64,000 bases of DNA from Microbaculum marinisediminis. Lineage in GTDB: Bacteria > Pseudomonadota > Alphaproteobacteria > Rhizobiales > Tepidamorphaceae. The position numbers and the translations under genes were made by a program. Where the stretch lies: contig NZ_JALIDZ010000003.1 of NCBI RefSeq assembly GCF_025397915.1, positions 1-64,000 on the forward strand. Reading direction: 5' to 3'. The notes below the pieces were generated by a model. The model worked only from the letters and a program-made list of their open reading frames with translations. It was not told the origin of the DNA and made no database searches. Positions 41,247-53,480 of this stretch are shown in pieces (the first letter of the stretch is position 1; each line of letters starts with the position of its first letter).

Positions 41247-42671
41247 ATGATCACGCTTCGCCATTCCCGCATAGCGCTTGTTTCCCTCTCGCTCCTGGCC
41301 GTCGGCGGCTGCATGGACGAGCAGTTGGGCGGCGCCAAGCATCTGCAGCCGCTCAGCTACGCCACCTTGCAAGAGCTCGAAGACAAGGGCATGCGCAAGG
41401 AAGACCCCCTCGTCGTGCGGATCTACAAGGAAGAAAGCACGCTGGAGGTCTGGAAGCCGGGCAAGGACGGCCGCTTCGCCCTGTTCAAGACCTACGACAT
41501 CTGCAAATGGTCCGGTGAGCTCGGCCCGAAGCGAAAAGAAGGCGACCGGCAGGCGCCGGAGGGCTTCTATACGGTCGCGCCGGGGCAGATGAACCCGAAT
41601 TCCAGCTATTATCTGTCGTTCAACATCGGTTATCCCAATGCCTATGACAAGGCGCTGGGGCGTACCGGCACGCACCTGATGGTGCACGGCGCCTGCTCGT
41701 CGGCGGGCTGCTACGCGATGACCGACGAGACGATCGCCGAGGTCTACGCGCTTGCCCGCGATTCCTTCCGGGGCGGCCAGCGCGAATTCCAGGTGCAGGC
41801 CTATCCTTTCCGCATGACGCCGGCCAACATGGCGCGCCATGCCGGCAATCCCAACATGCCGTTCTGGAAGACGCTCAAGGAAGGCAGCGACCACTTCGAG
41901 GTCACCGGCGTTCCGCCCAAGGTCGGCGTTTGCGGGAGCGACTACGTGTTCAACGCCAAGCCGGCCAATCCGAACCAGAAGCTGATCGCCAACGCCCGCT
42001 GCCCGCAGCTCGACGTGCCCGACACCATCGAGGTCGCCGTCGCCGCGAAGAAGATGCGTGACGAAACCGCCTTCCAGGTGGCGCTTGCCGAACTCAAGAT
42101 GCAGGAGCAGCAGTCGTCGGCGCGCTCCAACGTCATCATGACCGCTTCGCTCGAGGAGCAGGGCGACGCGGCGAACACGTCCGACGCCAAGGCCGACGAA
42201 GTGCTCGGCAAGCAGGTCGCCGAGGCCGAGACGCCTGCCGAAACGAAACCGGCCGAGTCCGACTTCGCCTTGACCGGAAACCCGGCGCTGGCCGATGCCG
42301 ACGCCGGCAACGGTTCCTCCGTCGCCACCGCCTTCTCGGGCGTCTGGGGCAAGCTGGTGGGGATCACCGGCGGGCTGCGCAGCCTCGGCAACGTCAAAGG
42401 CAACGAGGCGGCTGCCGAACCGGATCCGGATGCGGATCCGATCACCACGGGCACCGTGCCGACGCCGGCGAAGGCGGCGGACGACAAGAGCGCGTCGATC
42501 GATAGCGGGCTCGAGGACGGGTTGCCGCGCCTGACGCCGGCAACCGCATTCGTGCCGATCCTCGTCAACGAGAACCCGTTCGCCGTGTTCGACTATTTCG
42601 AGGAGGTCGACGGCGTATCGGTACCGGCCGACCTTGCATCGCACGAGCGGACGAAGGCCCCGCGCCGCTAA
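41247..42671 (+). CDS. lipoprotein L,D-transpeptidase (YkuD family) with long C-terminal extension
   Basis: A lipobox (LLAVGGCMDE) predicts a membrane-anchored lipoprotein. The YkuD catalytic motif is complete: HLMVHGACSSAGCYAMTDET, with the catalytic Cys in SSAGC and His in VHG. Such enzymes make 3-3 crosslinks in peptidoglycan or attach envelope proteins. After about residue 290 the chain is low-complexity and acidic (Ala/Asp/Glu/Lys-rich), giving about 180 extra residues relative to short relatives. ATG 41247 was chosen because the signal peptide begins there; the frame from 41202 adds 15 residues before it. A strong terminator follows. Confidence 0.88.
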   Translation: MITLRHSRIALVSLSLLAVGGCMDEQLGGAKHLQPLSYATLQELEDKGMRKEDPLVVRIYKEESTLEVWKPGKDGRFALFKTYDICKWSGELGPKRKEGDRQAPEGFYTVAPGQMNPNSSYYLSFNIGYPNAYDKALGRTGTHLMVHGACSSAGCYAMTDETIAEVYALARDSFRGGQREFQVQAYPFRMTPANMARHAGNPNMPFWKTLKEGSDHFEVTGVPPKVGVCGSDYVFNAKPANPNQKLIANARCPQLDVPDTIEVAVAAKKMRDETAFQVALAELKMQEQQSSARSNVIMTASLEEQGDAANTSDAKADEVLGKQVAEAETPAETKPAESDFALTGNPALADADAGNGSSVATAFSGVWGKLVGITGGLRSLGNVKGNEAAAEPDPDADPITTGTVPTPAKAADDKSASIDSGLEDGLPRLTPATAFVPILVNENPFAVFDYFEEVDGVSVPADLASHERTKAPRR

Positions 42672-42698
42672 GGACGCGGTTTCCAGGATTCAGCCAGG

Positions 42699-42726
42699 AC
42701 GCCCGGGGTTTGCCCCGGGCGTTTTC
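42699..42726 (+). terminator. rho-independent terminator of the L,D-transpeptidase gene
   Basis: A GC-rich perfect hairpin (CGCCCGGGG with CCCCGGGCG around a TTTG loop) is followed by TTTTCATTT. It lies 28 bases after the stop and just before the convergent permease gene's stop. Confidence 0.85.
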
Positions 42727-42742
42727 ATTTGCCGCCGGCCCT

Positions 42743-44518
42743 TCAGAACGGCCAGACGATCATGATCGTCGGGATCGCCACGGCGATGACGATGATCTCC
42801 AGCGGCAGGCCCATGCGCCAGTAGTCGCCGAAGGCATAGCCGCCCGGCCCGAGGATCAGCGTATTGTTCTTGTGGCCGATCGGCGTGAGGAATGCGCAGG
42901 ACGCGGCGACCGCGACCGCCATCAGGAACGGATCGGGGCTCGTCCCCAGGCTGTTGGCGATGTCGACGGCGACGGGGGCGGCGATGACGGCCGTCGCGGT
43001 GTTGTTGAGCACGTCGGACAGCGTCATCGTTACCACCATCAACAGGGTGAGCACGACCCAGGGCGGCGTACCGGCGGCGATCGTCACCAGGCTTTGGGCG
43101 ATCAGTTGCGTGCCGCCGGCATTCTCCAGCGCGATGCCAAGCGGGATCATCGAGCCGAGCAGGACCACCACCGGCCATTCGATATCCTCGTAGACTTCAC
43201 GCAGCGGAATGATGTCGGTGAGCACGTAGACCACCACCACGGCGGCGAGCGCGACCGGCAGATAGACGACGCCGAAGCTGGCCGCGGCGACGGCCAGGCC
43301 GAAGATGCCGGCGGCAAGCCCGGCGCGGCCATGTTGCGTCACCTGCAGGCCGCGCTTGGCCAGCGGCAGGGCGCCGATGCGCATCGACGCGTCCTCGATG
43401 CGCTCGACGGGGCCTAGAAGCAACAGGATGTCGCCGGCCTCGATGGGTAGCCGCCGGACCCGTTCGCGGAAGCGCTTGCCGCGCCGCGAGATGCCCAGCA
43501 GGGTGACGCCGTATCGGCTCAGCAGGCGCACGTCGTCGGAGGAGCGGCCGACGATGCGGGCGTCCTGCGGCACCACGACCTCGATGACCTCCAGATCGGC
43601 ACCGGCCGCCTGGCGATGTTTTTCCTCGCCGATGAAGCCGAGCTTGAGGGCGCCGACGAAGGCGTCGATGGCGCTAGGTGTGGCGTCGACGACGAGAAGG
43701 TCGCCGGACTGGATCTCCTCGCGCCGGGCTCCGCCGGGCAGGCGGGTGCCGCGCCGGACGAGGCCCACGACCGAGACTTCGTGCTCCTCGGCGACTTCGT
43801 CCAGGTCCGCGACCTTCTGGCCGACGGCGGTCGACTTCTCGCCTACGACCAGCTCGGCGATATAGCCGTGGATGTCGCGCAGTTCGGCGCCGGTGTTGCG
43901 CTCGGTCGCAGATTTCGGGATCAGTCGCCAGCCGATCGTGGCGACGAAGGCGACGCCGACCACGGCGCAGGCCAGCCCGACCGGCGCGAAATCGAACATG
44001 TGATAGCTCTCGCCGAGCGTGCGTTCGCGGAACGAGGCGATGATGATGTTGGGCGGCGTACCGATCAGGGTGACGAGGCCGCCGAGGATCGTGGCGAACG
44101 ACAGCGGCATCAGCGTGATCGCCGGGCTGCGGCCGGCCTTGACGGCGGCCTGGATGTCCACCGGCATTAGCAGCGCCAGCGCGGCGACATTGTTCATGAA
44201 GGCCGACAATGCCGCGCCGATGCCTGCTAGCTTGACGATGTGGCTGCCGACGCTCTTGCCGCCGTCGGCGATGACGCGCATGACGATCTCGATGGCGCCG
44301 GAGTTCACCAGTCCGCGCGAGACGACGAGCACCAACGCGACGATGATGGTCGCCGGGTGGCCGAAGCCGGCGAAGGCGTCCTCCTTGGGCACGACGCCGA
44401 CGACAATGGCGATCAGCAGCGCCGAAAACGCGATGACGTCGTAACGGAAACGTCCCCACAGCATCATCGCGAAAACGCCGGCGAACAGGGCGAACAGGAA
44501 AGTCTGGTCGAAATTCAT
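42743..44518 (-). CDS. SLC13-family permease with TrkA-C (RCK) domains
   Basis: The protein has multiple hydrophobic segments at both ends and two soluble TrkA-C-like domains in the middle (from about residue 200 to 365). It has the SLC13 pattern FGHPATIIVALVLVVSRGLV, SAFMNNVAALALLMPVDIQA and ILGGLVTLIGTPPNIIIASF (the SNT-type NP-x-N motif region), then near the C-terminus LSDVLNNTATAVIAAPVAVD. The substrate could be a dicarboxylate, sulfate or other anion. The start MNFDQTFLFALFAG at 44518 is chosen over 44557. It stands alone. Confidence 0.9.
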   Translation of the reverse strand: MNFDQTFLFALFAGVFAMMLWGRFRYDVIAFSALLIAIVVGVVPKEDAFAGFGHPATIIVALVLVVSRGLVNSGAIEIVMRVIADGGKSVGSHIVKLAGIGAALSAFMNNVAALALLMPVDIQAAVKAGRSPAITLMPLSFATILGGLVTLIGTPPNIIIASFRERTLGESYHMFDFAPVGLACAVVGVAFVATIGWRLIPKSATERNTGAELRDIHGYIAELVVGEKSTAVGQKVADLDEVAEEHEVSVVGLVRRGTRLPGGARREEIQSGDLLVVDATPSAIDAFVGALKLGFIGEEKHRQAAGADLEVIEVVVPQDARIVGRSSDDVRLLSRYGVTLLGISRRGKRFRERVRRLPIEAGDILLLLGPVERIEDASMRIGALPLAKRGLQVTQHGRAGLAAGIFGLAVAAASFGVVYLPVALAAVVVVYVLTDIIPLREVYEDIEWPVVVLLGSMIPLGIALENAGGTQLIAQSLVTIAAGTPPWVVLTLLMVVTMTLSDVLNNTATAVIAAPVAVDIANSLGTSPDPFLMAVAVAASCAFLTPIGHKNNTLILGPGGYAFGDYWRMGLPLEIIVIAVAIPTIMIVWPF

Positions 44519-44591
44519 GAAAGGCCTGAGTAACAGTGCGGGTCTTGAGCGACTCAATGTGTAGCGGCACCGAACCGTTCCCGCGACCCCC

Positions 44592-45473
44592 TTACGGATC
44601 CGGCGGTGGGGCGAAGACCGTCAGTGCGGCGCGATCGACACCGAATTCGGCAGGCGACTCGGTGGTCACCTCGCCGTCGGTATTGATCGGCAGGGGCTGC
44701 GTGCTGGCGATGCGCACGCGCGCTCCGCGCAGCGAGACGACGTCGTCGCGCTCGAGGTGCCTGCCGGCCCTGAGGGCGGGCGCGAGGGCCAGCAGCTCCA
44801 GGACCGTCGCTGCCTTGATCGCGTAGACGTCGAGCAGGCCGTCGTCGATTGCCGCATCCTCGGCGATGCGCATGCCGCCGCCGTAGAAGACGCCGTTGCC
44901 GACGGCGATTTGGTAAGTGTCGACCACGACCGACTCGTCGTCGCATTCGATCTCGGCGCGAAACCGATTCGCCTCGCCGAGCACCTCGATAGTCGTCAGG
45001 AGGTAGCTGAACGCCCGCCATTGCTGCTTGCGGCCGGTATCCTGGCGCCGGGCGATATCGACCGACAGGCCGATCGAGGCGACGTTCAGGAACGGCTTTG
45101 CGTTGACGCGACCGACATCGATATCGCGGCTGTGGCCGGCGATGATGATGTCGGCGGCGGCTTGCGGGTCGGCGGGAATGCCGAGGGTCTGGGCGAGGTC
45201 GTTGGCGGTGCCGACGGGCAGCAGGCCGACGGGCTTGCCGGCGTGGATGAGGGCTTCGGCGGCGGCATTCACCGTGCCGTCGCCGCCGGCGACGACGATG
45301 GCGTCGCACCCCGGCGCTTCCTGTTCGATCAGGGCCGGAATGTCGTTTGCGTCGTCGGGCTGCCGCAGATCGAGATCGAAGCCGGCCGCAGCCAGCGTTC
45401 CCACCGCCGGCCCGAGCGCGACATCGGCGCGGGACGCGCCCGGGTTGGCGACGATCAGCAGGCGGTTAGGCAT
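44592..45473 (-). CDS. diacylglycerol kinase-family lipid kinase (YegS-like)
   Basis: This 293-residue protein has the DAGK catalytic signature AIVVAGGDGTVNAAAEALIH (GGDGT), GLLPVGTANDLAQTLGIP (GTANDLA) and FLNVASIGLSVDIAR. The C-terminal half has the family's GVFYGGGMRIAEDAAIDDGL metal-linked block. YegS-type enzymes phosphorylate diacylglycerol or related lipids at the membrane. It lies between the SLC13 permease and secA on the minus strand without close coupling. Confidence 0.9.
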   Translation of the reverse strand: MPNRLLIVANPGASRADVALGPAVGTLAAAGFDLDLRQPDDANDIPALIEQEAPGCDAIVVAGGDGTVNAAAEALIHAGKPVGLLPVGTANDLAQTLGIPADPQAAADIIIAGHSRDIDVGRVNAKPFLNVASIGLSVDIARRQDTGRKQQWRAFSYLLTTIEVLGEANRFRAEIECDDESVVVDTYQIAVGNGVFYGGGMRIAEDAAIDDGLLDVYAIKAATVLELLALAPALRAGRHLERDDVVSLRGARVRIASTQPLPINTDGEVTTESPAEFGVDRAALTVFAPPPDP

Positions 45474-45541
45474 GGCACGGTCCGTCCGAGTGTTCCGACC
45501 CTACCGGAAACGCCAACGGACCGCCGCAGGTTCCGCGAGAC

Positions 45542-48364
<2,823 letters not shown>

Positions 48365-48552
48365 GAGTGCCGTCTCTCCGGCGCCTCGCCTGGAACGGTT
48401 GGCGCCTCTTGGGAATGTGATCGCCACTGGGGCGGTCGGTCGAAACATGGCCGGTCCAGCGGGGCCGGTCGGGTGGGCCGGACTCGACCCCAGAAATGCG
48501 ACCGTATCATTAAGGGTCGGGCGCATTTGTGGCCGAGTGGACAACGTTCGGT

Positions 48553-48581
48553 GAGATAAGAGTCGGATTTCTCCTTGTCAA
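48553..48581 (-). promoter_or_regulatory. candidate sigma-70 promoter of secA
   Basis: On the minus strand TTGACA (48581-48576) and TATCTC (48558-48553) are separated by 17 bases. This predicts a secA leader of about 180 bases. The remainder of the 368-base gap to the divergent PpiC gene shows no other clear element. Confidence 0.55.
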
Positions 48582-48732
48582 CGCGGCCGGTTTGGGCAAG
48601 CTTGGCGCCGGCATCCAAATGGTCGCGCGCGCCGCTCATCGGGGCGGCCGGCGCGGCGGCGATCTTAGGGATGAAAAGCCGTGGCGATGCGCGCCCGGCA
48701 GACCGACACCAGCAAGACGGAAAACCCGGCTC

Positions 48733-49644
48733 ATGACGATTTCTATCCCCTCGTCGCTCACGCGCATGTGCGTGGCCGCCACGCTCGCCGCCGGACTGGC
48801 GATGACCCTTCCGGTGCCCCTTTCGGCGCAGGATAACCAGGAAAACGACGTCGTCGCTCGCGTCAACGGCAAGGACATCACCAAAGACGACCTGAAAATG
48901 GCCCTCGAAGACATCCGCGAGTCCATGCCGCAGATGTCCAAGGCCCAGCGTCGCGACTATCTGGTGAGCTATCTGACGGATCTGGAGCTCGTATCGGAGG
49001 CTGCCCGCAAAGCGGGGCTAGCCGACGAGGAGGAGGTCAAGCAGCGCCTCGACTACCTGGTCAAACGGGCGTTGATGGAAATGTACCTCAGCCGCGAAGC
49101 CGAGAAGGTCGCCACGCCCGAGGAGGCGCAGAAGCTCTACGATCAGGTGATCGCCGACATTCCGGCGGAGGACCGCGTGCGCGCCCGCCATATCCTGGTC
49201 GAGACCGAGGACGAGGCCAAGGAAATCAAGGCGGAGATCGATGCGGGCAAGGATTTCGCCGAAATCGCCGCGGAAAAGTCGAAGGATCCTGGTTCCGGGG
49301 CCGAGGGTGGGGATCTCGGCTGGTTCACCAAGGAACAGATGGTTCCCGAATTCGCCGAAGCCGCCTTCGCGCTCGGCATCGGCGACGTGTCCGAGCCGGT
49401 GAAGTCGGATTTCGGCTGGCACATCATCAAGGTCGAGGAAAAGCGCGACAAGCCGGGTTTCGACGAGGTCGAGGACCAGCTTTACGAGATGCTGGTGCGG
49501 CAGAAGCAGCGCGACATCATCATGGGCTTGCGTGATGAGGGCACGGTCGAGCGCCTCGACAAGCCGGCCGATGACGAGCAGCCGTCCGCGGACGACGCGG
49601 ACGAAGGCGAACCGGCCGCCGCCGAAGAGAAGACGTCGGAATAG
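48733..49644 (+). CDS. periplasmic parvulin-type peptidyl-prolyl isomerase
   Basis: A signal peptide (MTISIPSSLTRMCVAATLAA then GLAMTLPVPLSAQ) leads to a SurA/PpiC N-terminal helical region (DVVARVNGKDITKDDLKMAL) and one rotamase domain: VRARHILVETEDEAKEIKAE, FAEIAAEKSKDPGSGAEGGD, LGWFTKEQMVPEFAEAAFAL and SEPVKSDFGWHIIKVEE. The tail is acidic. It probably folds outer-membrane proteins. Divergent from secA, which is thematically fitting as export partner. The start at 48733 was chosen for the signal peptide. It ends 24 bases before argJ, so they may share a transcript. Confidence 0.92.
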   Translation: MTISIPSSLTRMCVAATLAAGLAMTLPVPLSAQDNQENDVVARVNGKDITKDDLKMALEDIRESMPQMSKAQRRDYLVSYLTDLELVSEAARKAGLADEEEVKQRLDYLVKRALMEMYLSREAEKVATPEEAQKLYDQVIADIPAEDRVRARHILVETEDEAKEIKAEIDAGKDFAEIAAEKSKDPGSGAEGGDLGWFTKEQMVPEFAEAAFALGIGDVSEPVKSDFGWHIIKVEEKRDKPGFDEVEDQLYEMLVRQKQRDIIMGLRDEGTVERLDKPADDEQPSADDADEGEPAAAEEKTSE

Positions 49645-49668
49645 CGCGAGCTGGGTCGAGGACGTTCC

Positions 49669-50910
49669 ATGGCGCATGAAGTCTCGCCGCTGAAGCCGGC
49701 CGAAATTCCGAGTCTGCCCCCCGTCGACGGCGTCCGCATGGCGGTCGCCGAAGCCGGCATCAAGTACAAGGGGCGCAAGGACGTGCTGTTGATGGTGTTC
49801 GATCCGGGCACCACGGTCGCCGGCGTTCTAACCCGTTCGAAATGCCCGTCCGCCCCGGTCGAATGGTGCCGGGACAAGCTGTCGGGCGGCGAGGCGCGGG
49901 CGCTGGTCGTCAATTCCGGCAATGCCAACGCCTTCACCGGAATGAAGGGGCGGGATGCGGTCGCCACGACGGCGAGGGTCGCTGCCGAGGCGGTTGGCTG
50001 CGAGGTCGCAGAGGTGTTTCTGGCTTCGACCGGCGTGATCGGCGAACCGCTCGATCCGGCGCCGTTCGAGACGGTGCTGGGCGGGCTTGCGAAACAGGCG
50101 AAGCCGGATGGCTTCGCCGACGCGGCCAGCGCCATCATGACCACCGACACGTTTCCCAAACGCGCCACGGCAAAGGTCGACATCGACGGCACGGAGGTGA
50201 CGATCTGCGGCATCGCCAAGGGCGCCGGCATGATCGCGCCCGACATGGCGACCATGCTCGGCTTCATCGTCACCGACGCGCCGATCGCCGCGCCGGCGCT
50301 GCACAAGCTGCTGAAACGCCTGACCCGCGACAGTTTCAACGCCATTACCGTCGACGGCGATACCTCGACCAGCGATACGGTGTTGCTGTTTGCCACCGGC
50401 AAGGCCGCCGAGCGCGGCGCGCCGCTTATCGACGATGCCAAGGACAAGCGGCTGAAAGCCTTCCGCAGGGCGCTCGGCACGGTGATGGGCGAGCTCGCCC
50501 GGATGGTCGCGCGCGACGGCGAGGGGGCGACGAAGTTCGTCACCGTCGAGGTCGGGGGCGCGAAATCGAAGAAATCGGCGAAGCGGATCGCCATGGCGAT
50601 CGCCAATTCGCCACTGGTCAAGACGGCCGTCGCCGGCGAGGACGCCAATTGGGGCCGCGTCGTCATGGCGGTCGGCAAGGCGGGCGAGCCGGCCGAGCGG
50701 GACCGTCTGGCGATATGGTTCGGAGATATCCGTGTGGCCGTCGACGGGGAGCGAGACCCCGAGTACAGCGAAAAGACCGTGTCGGCCTACATGAAGACAC
50801 CGGAGATCGTGATCCGTGTCGATCTGGGTATCGGCGACGGCAAGGCGCGGGTTTGGACCTGCGACCTCACTCACGGATATATCGCGGTCAACGCCGATTA
50901 CCGGAGCTGA
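49669..50910 (+). CDS. argJ: bifunctional glutamate N-acetyltransferase / ornithine acetyltransferase ArgJ
   Basis: ArgJ recycles the acetyl group between acetylornithine and glutamate in arginine synthesis. The 413-residue precursor is cleaved into alpha and beta chains at the motif [20 protein letters not shown], where the Thr of MATML becomes the nucleophile. Other blocks are [11 protein letters not shown] and [16 protein letters not shown]. In most homologues Asn, not Asp, stands before MATML; Asp here is within variation. Starts ATG at 49669. Confidence 0.95.
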   Translation: MAHEVSPLKPAEIPSLPPVDGVRMAVAEAGIKYKGRKDVLLMVFDPGTTVAGVLTRSKCPSAPVEWCRDKLSGGEARALVVNSGNANAFTGMKGRDAVATTARVAAEAVGCEVAEVFLASTGVIGEPLDPAPFETVLGGLAKQAKPDGFADAASAIMTTDTFPKRATAKVDIDGTEVTICGIAKGAGMIAPDMATMLGFIVTDAPIAAPALHKLLKRLTRDSFNAITVDGDTSTSDTVLLFATGKAAERGAPLIDDAKDKRLKAFRRALGTVMGELARMVARDGEGATKFVTVEVGGAKSKKSAKRIAMAIANSPLVKTAVAGEDANWGRVVMAVGKAGEPAERDRLAIWFGDIRVAVDGERDPEYSEKTVSAYMKTPEIVIRVDLGIGDGKARVWTCDLTHGYIAVNADYRS

Positions 50911-50920
50911 CGGGTTAACC

Positions 50921-51334
50921 ATGCCGACAGCCGGGCGCCCGCTCGTTCTGGTCGCTGCCGTCGCCTTGGTCGATGTCGACGGGCGGGTACTGATCGCCCG
51001 TCGTCCGATGGGTAAGCCCATGGAAGGACTATGGGAATTCCCTGGCGGCAAGGTCGAGCCCGGCGAAACGCCTGAGGACGCGCTCACGCGTGAACTCGAG
51101 GAAGAGCTCGGAATCACGGTTCACGACTCCTGCCTCGCCCCCCTGACCTTTGCGAGCCACGGTTACGAAAGCTTTCATCTTTTAATGCCACTTTTCGTTT
51201 GCCGGCGCTGGAAGGGCGATGTCCGGCCCCTGGAAGGCCAGGAACTCGCCTGGGTGCGGCCTCTGCGCCTCGGCGACTATCCGATGCCGCCCGCGGACCT
51301 GCCTCTGGTGCCGATGTTGCGCGATCTTTTGTAG
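50921..51334 (+). CDS. mutT: MutT-like nucleoside triphosphate pyrophosphohydrolase
   Basis: This is a 137-residue Nudix hydrolase. The Nudix box is complete: GGKVEPGETPEDALTRELEE followed by ELGI (G-x5-E-x7-R-E-x2-E-E-x-G). The N-terminus VLVAAVALVDVDGRVLIARR then PMGKPMEGLWEFPGGK and the C-terminal ELAWVRPLRLGDYPMPPADL fit MutT, which removes 8-oxo-dGTP. ATG 50921 is ten bases after the argJ stop, so co-transcription with argJ is likely. The frame's 5' extension inside argJ is ignored. Confidence 0.93.
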   Translation: MPTAGRPLVLVAAVALVDVDGRVLIARRPMGKPMEGLWEFPGGKVEPGETPEDALTRELEEELGITVHDSCLAPLTFASHGYESFHLLMPLFVCRRWKGDVRPLEGQELAWVRPLRLGDYPMPPADLPLVPMLRDLL

Positions 51335-51384
51335 GTCGGCGCGGATCAAAGGGGGCGGACCAAAGAGATTGCGAGGACCGGACA

Positions 51385-51564
51385 ATGATTCCGTCGCGAG
51401 TTCGAAATCCCGTGAAACGTTTCTTTGCCGATGAGCGTGGCACGTCGGCAATCGAGTATGGCCTGATTGCCGCCGGAATCTTTGTTGCGATTACGGCCAT
51501 CGTATTCGAGTTCGGCGGAACGCTGACTTCCAACTACCAGGCCGTCAACGACAGCATCAAATAG
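51385..51564 (+). CDS. Flp-family type IVb pilin (orphan)
   Basis: The 59-residue protein has the class III leader NPVKRFFADERGTSAIEYGL followed by the hydrophobic helix IAAGIFVAITAIVFEF. The cleavage site Gly-Thr with Glu at +5 (G-T-S-A-I-E-Y) is the Flp pilin signature recognised by TadV/CpaA peptidase. A single pilin without tad/cpa assembly genes nearby is unusual, although scattered Flp copies occur in alphaproteobacteria. The GAGG site at 51372-51375, ten bases upstream, supports the start at 51385. Confidence 0.9.
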   Translation: MIPSRVRNPVKRFFADERGTSAIEYGLIAAGIFVAITAIVFEFGGTLTSNYQAVNDSIK

Positions 51565-51578
51565 CGCCGCGCAGCGGA

Positions 51579-52505
51579 TCAGCCTCGATCCGGATCTTCC
51601 CGCGTGCCGGCGCGCTCTCCCGCCGAATGCTCTTTGGTGCCCAGCGCATCGGCCAGGCGCATGCGCGCGCTGCCCGGCATCAGCGGTTTTTGCTGGCTCT
51701 CGTCGGGCGCCCAGCCCAACAGATAGATGAACTCGAACGTGGCGCGCAGGCGTCTGTCGGGATCAGCATTGCGCTCGGCGTAGAGTTCCATGGCTCTTAC
51801 CAGGACGTCGCGGCGCATCGGCGTCCGCGCGCGGTCGGTGAGCGCGTTCGACCAGCCCATGTGCTTCAGGTCGCGCAACAGCGCGAAGGGCTCGCCGTAG
51901 CGCACCGTCAGCGTGTCGGCGTCGACGACGGGCAAGGCGAAGCCCGCCCGTTGCAGCAGTGCGCCGGCATCGCGGATCTCCACGAACGGAGCGACCCGCG
52001 GCGAAATCCCGCCAAGGATCTCCGTCTCGGCGGCGATGAAGGCCTCACGCAGCTCCTTCAGCGATTCTCCGCCGATGATCGCGGCCATGAACAGGCCGTC
52101 GGGTCTCAGCGCGCGGCGGATCTGGATCAGCGTCCCGGGCAGGTCGTTGACCCATTGCAGCGTCAGTGACGACAGCACGAGATCGAGGCTTTCGTCGCGA
52201 ATCGGCAGTGCCTCCTCGTCCAGGGCGAGCCTGGGCGCCGATAGTCTGGATAACAGCGGCCGGCAACCCTCGGCGCTGATCAGCGTGCCGATCTTGCCGG
52301 TGGCGAGCGCGGCGCGGCCGAGCTGCCCGTCATGGGCGCCGAGATCGAGGGCGAGGGGAAAGTCCCGCGCGATCGGCAGCAGGCGGGAGGCGAGCCCGTC
52401 GGCGGCCTCGGCCAGCAGAAAATCGGCTTCCGCAAGGGTTTCGGCGGCACGGGCGCGGTTGCGGGCGAGCGCGGCCCGGTCGAACAATGTCAGCCCGTCG
52501 GTCAC
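51579..52505 (-). CDS. SAM-dependent methyltransferase-like protein (BioC/NDUFAF5 type)
   Basis: The SAM-binding loop is LALDLGAHDGQLGRAALATG, followed by LVLSSLTLQWVNDLPGTLIQ and RRALRPDGLFMAAIIGGESL, ending in LGWAPDESQQKPLMPGSARM. The sequence closely resembles the BioC/NDUFAF5 group; the mitochondrial member hydroxylates an arginine in complex I, so hydroxylase rather than methyltransferase function is possible. The 308-residue protein is divergent from comF, an arrangement seen in other alphaproteobacteria. Confidence 0.85.
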   Translation of the reverse strand: MTDGLTLFDRAALARNRARAAETLAEADFLLAEAADGLASRLLPIARDFPLALDLGAHDGQLGRAALATGKIGTLISAEGCRPLLSRLSAPRLALDEEALPIRDESLDLVLSSLTLQWVNDLPGTLIQIRRALRPDGLFMAAIIGGESLKELREAFIAAETEILGGISPRVAPFVEIRDAGALLQRAGFALPVVDADTLTVRYGEPFALLRDLKHMGWSNALTDRARTPMRRDVLVRAMELYAERNADPDRRLRATFEFIYLLGWAPDESQQKPLMPGSARMRLADALGTKEHSAGERAGTREDPDRG

Positions 52506-52626
52506 GGGAAAGCATCCTAGTTTCGATCTTCATGGCAGATATGACGCGTGGTGGGCCAATGGTCAAAGGCGCTTGACGGATCCCCATCGGCGACCGACGC
52601 TTGCCGTCAAGGCAAGTTGGCTGGTC

Positions 52627-53421
52627 ATGAGCGTCGAGGTCGAAGGAGCGATCGCGAAGCGGATCCGCTCCGGCTTCGTGAACACTATCGCCGTGGCCCT
52701 GGAGGGCGCCGGCAGGCGTGTTGTCGACCTGGTCCTGCCGCCGCGCTGCGCTGCCTGCGGCGGCGCCGTGACAGCGCCGGGCCTGTGCGGGCCGTGCTGG
52801 GCCAAGGTCGATTTCGTCGCGCCACCCTTCTGCCAGACGCTCGGCACACCGTTCCCCTACGATTCCGGCGAGCCGCTCGTCAGCCCGGCGGCAATCTCCG
52901 ATCCGCCGGATTACGACCGCGCCCGCACCGTTGCCCGCTACGATGGTCCCGCGCGGGCGCTCGTTCATGCGTTGAAATTCAAAGATCGGCTGGAGATGGC
53001 CGATGTCATGGCGATGCAGATGATCCGCGCCGGCGCCGCGCTGATCGGCGATTGCGATGTGGTCGTGCCGGTGCCGCTGCATCGCCGCCGCCTGTTTTCG
53101 CGCCGCTTCAACCAGTCCGCCCTTCTCGCCGAACCGATCGCGCGGCGAACCGGCCGCGACTACGCGCCGACGGCGATCTCGCGGGTCAAGGGGACGCGCC
53201 GCCAGATCGGCCTTTCGGCGTCCGAGCGGCGGAGAAACGTCTCGGGCGCCTTCAAGGTGATGCCCGAAGACCGACCGCTTGTGGAGGGGCGCCGGGTGCT
53301 GATCGTCGACGACGTCATGACGACGGGGGCGACGGTGGACGCCTGCGCCCGTGTCTGCCGGCGTGCGGGGGCCGTGAGCGTCGACGTGCTCACCTTCGCC
53401 AGGGTTGTTGCCCCGATTTGA
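52627..53421 (+). CDS. ComF family phosphoribosyltransferase-like protein
   Basis: The N-terminus has a zinc-binding pair of motifs (CAACGGAVTAPGLCGPCW), then LVHALKFKDRLEMADVMA, VVVPVPLHRRRLFSRRFNQS and the phosphoribosyltransferase PRPP loop RRVLIVDDVMTTGATVDACA. ComF-like proteins help DNA uptake in some species, but in alphaproteobacteria the role is unclear. The 264-residue form begins ATG 52627. It is followed after 59 bases by grxC. Confidence 0.9.
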   Translation: MSVEVEGAIAKRIRSGFVNTIAVALEGAGRRVVDLVLPPRCAACGGAVTAPGLCGPCWAKVDFVAPPFCQTLGTPFPYDSGEPLVSPAAISDPPDYDRARTVARYDGPARALVHALKFKDRLEMADVMAMQMIRAGAALIGDCDVVVPVPLHRRRLFSRRFNQSALLAEPIARRTGRDYAPTAISRVKGTRRQIGLSASERRRNVSGAFKVMPEDRPLVEGRRVLIVDDVMTTGATVDACARVCRRAGAVSVDVLTFARVVAPI

Positions 53422-53480
53422 GCCGCCATATATTCCGTGCCCGGCATATGTCCGGTGCCGTTCTGATCGGGATTGCTTCA

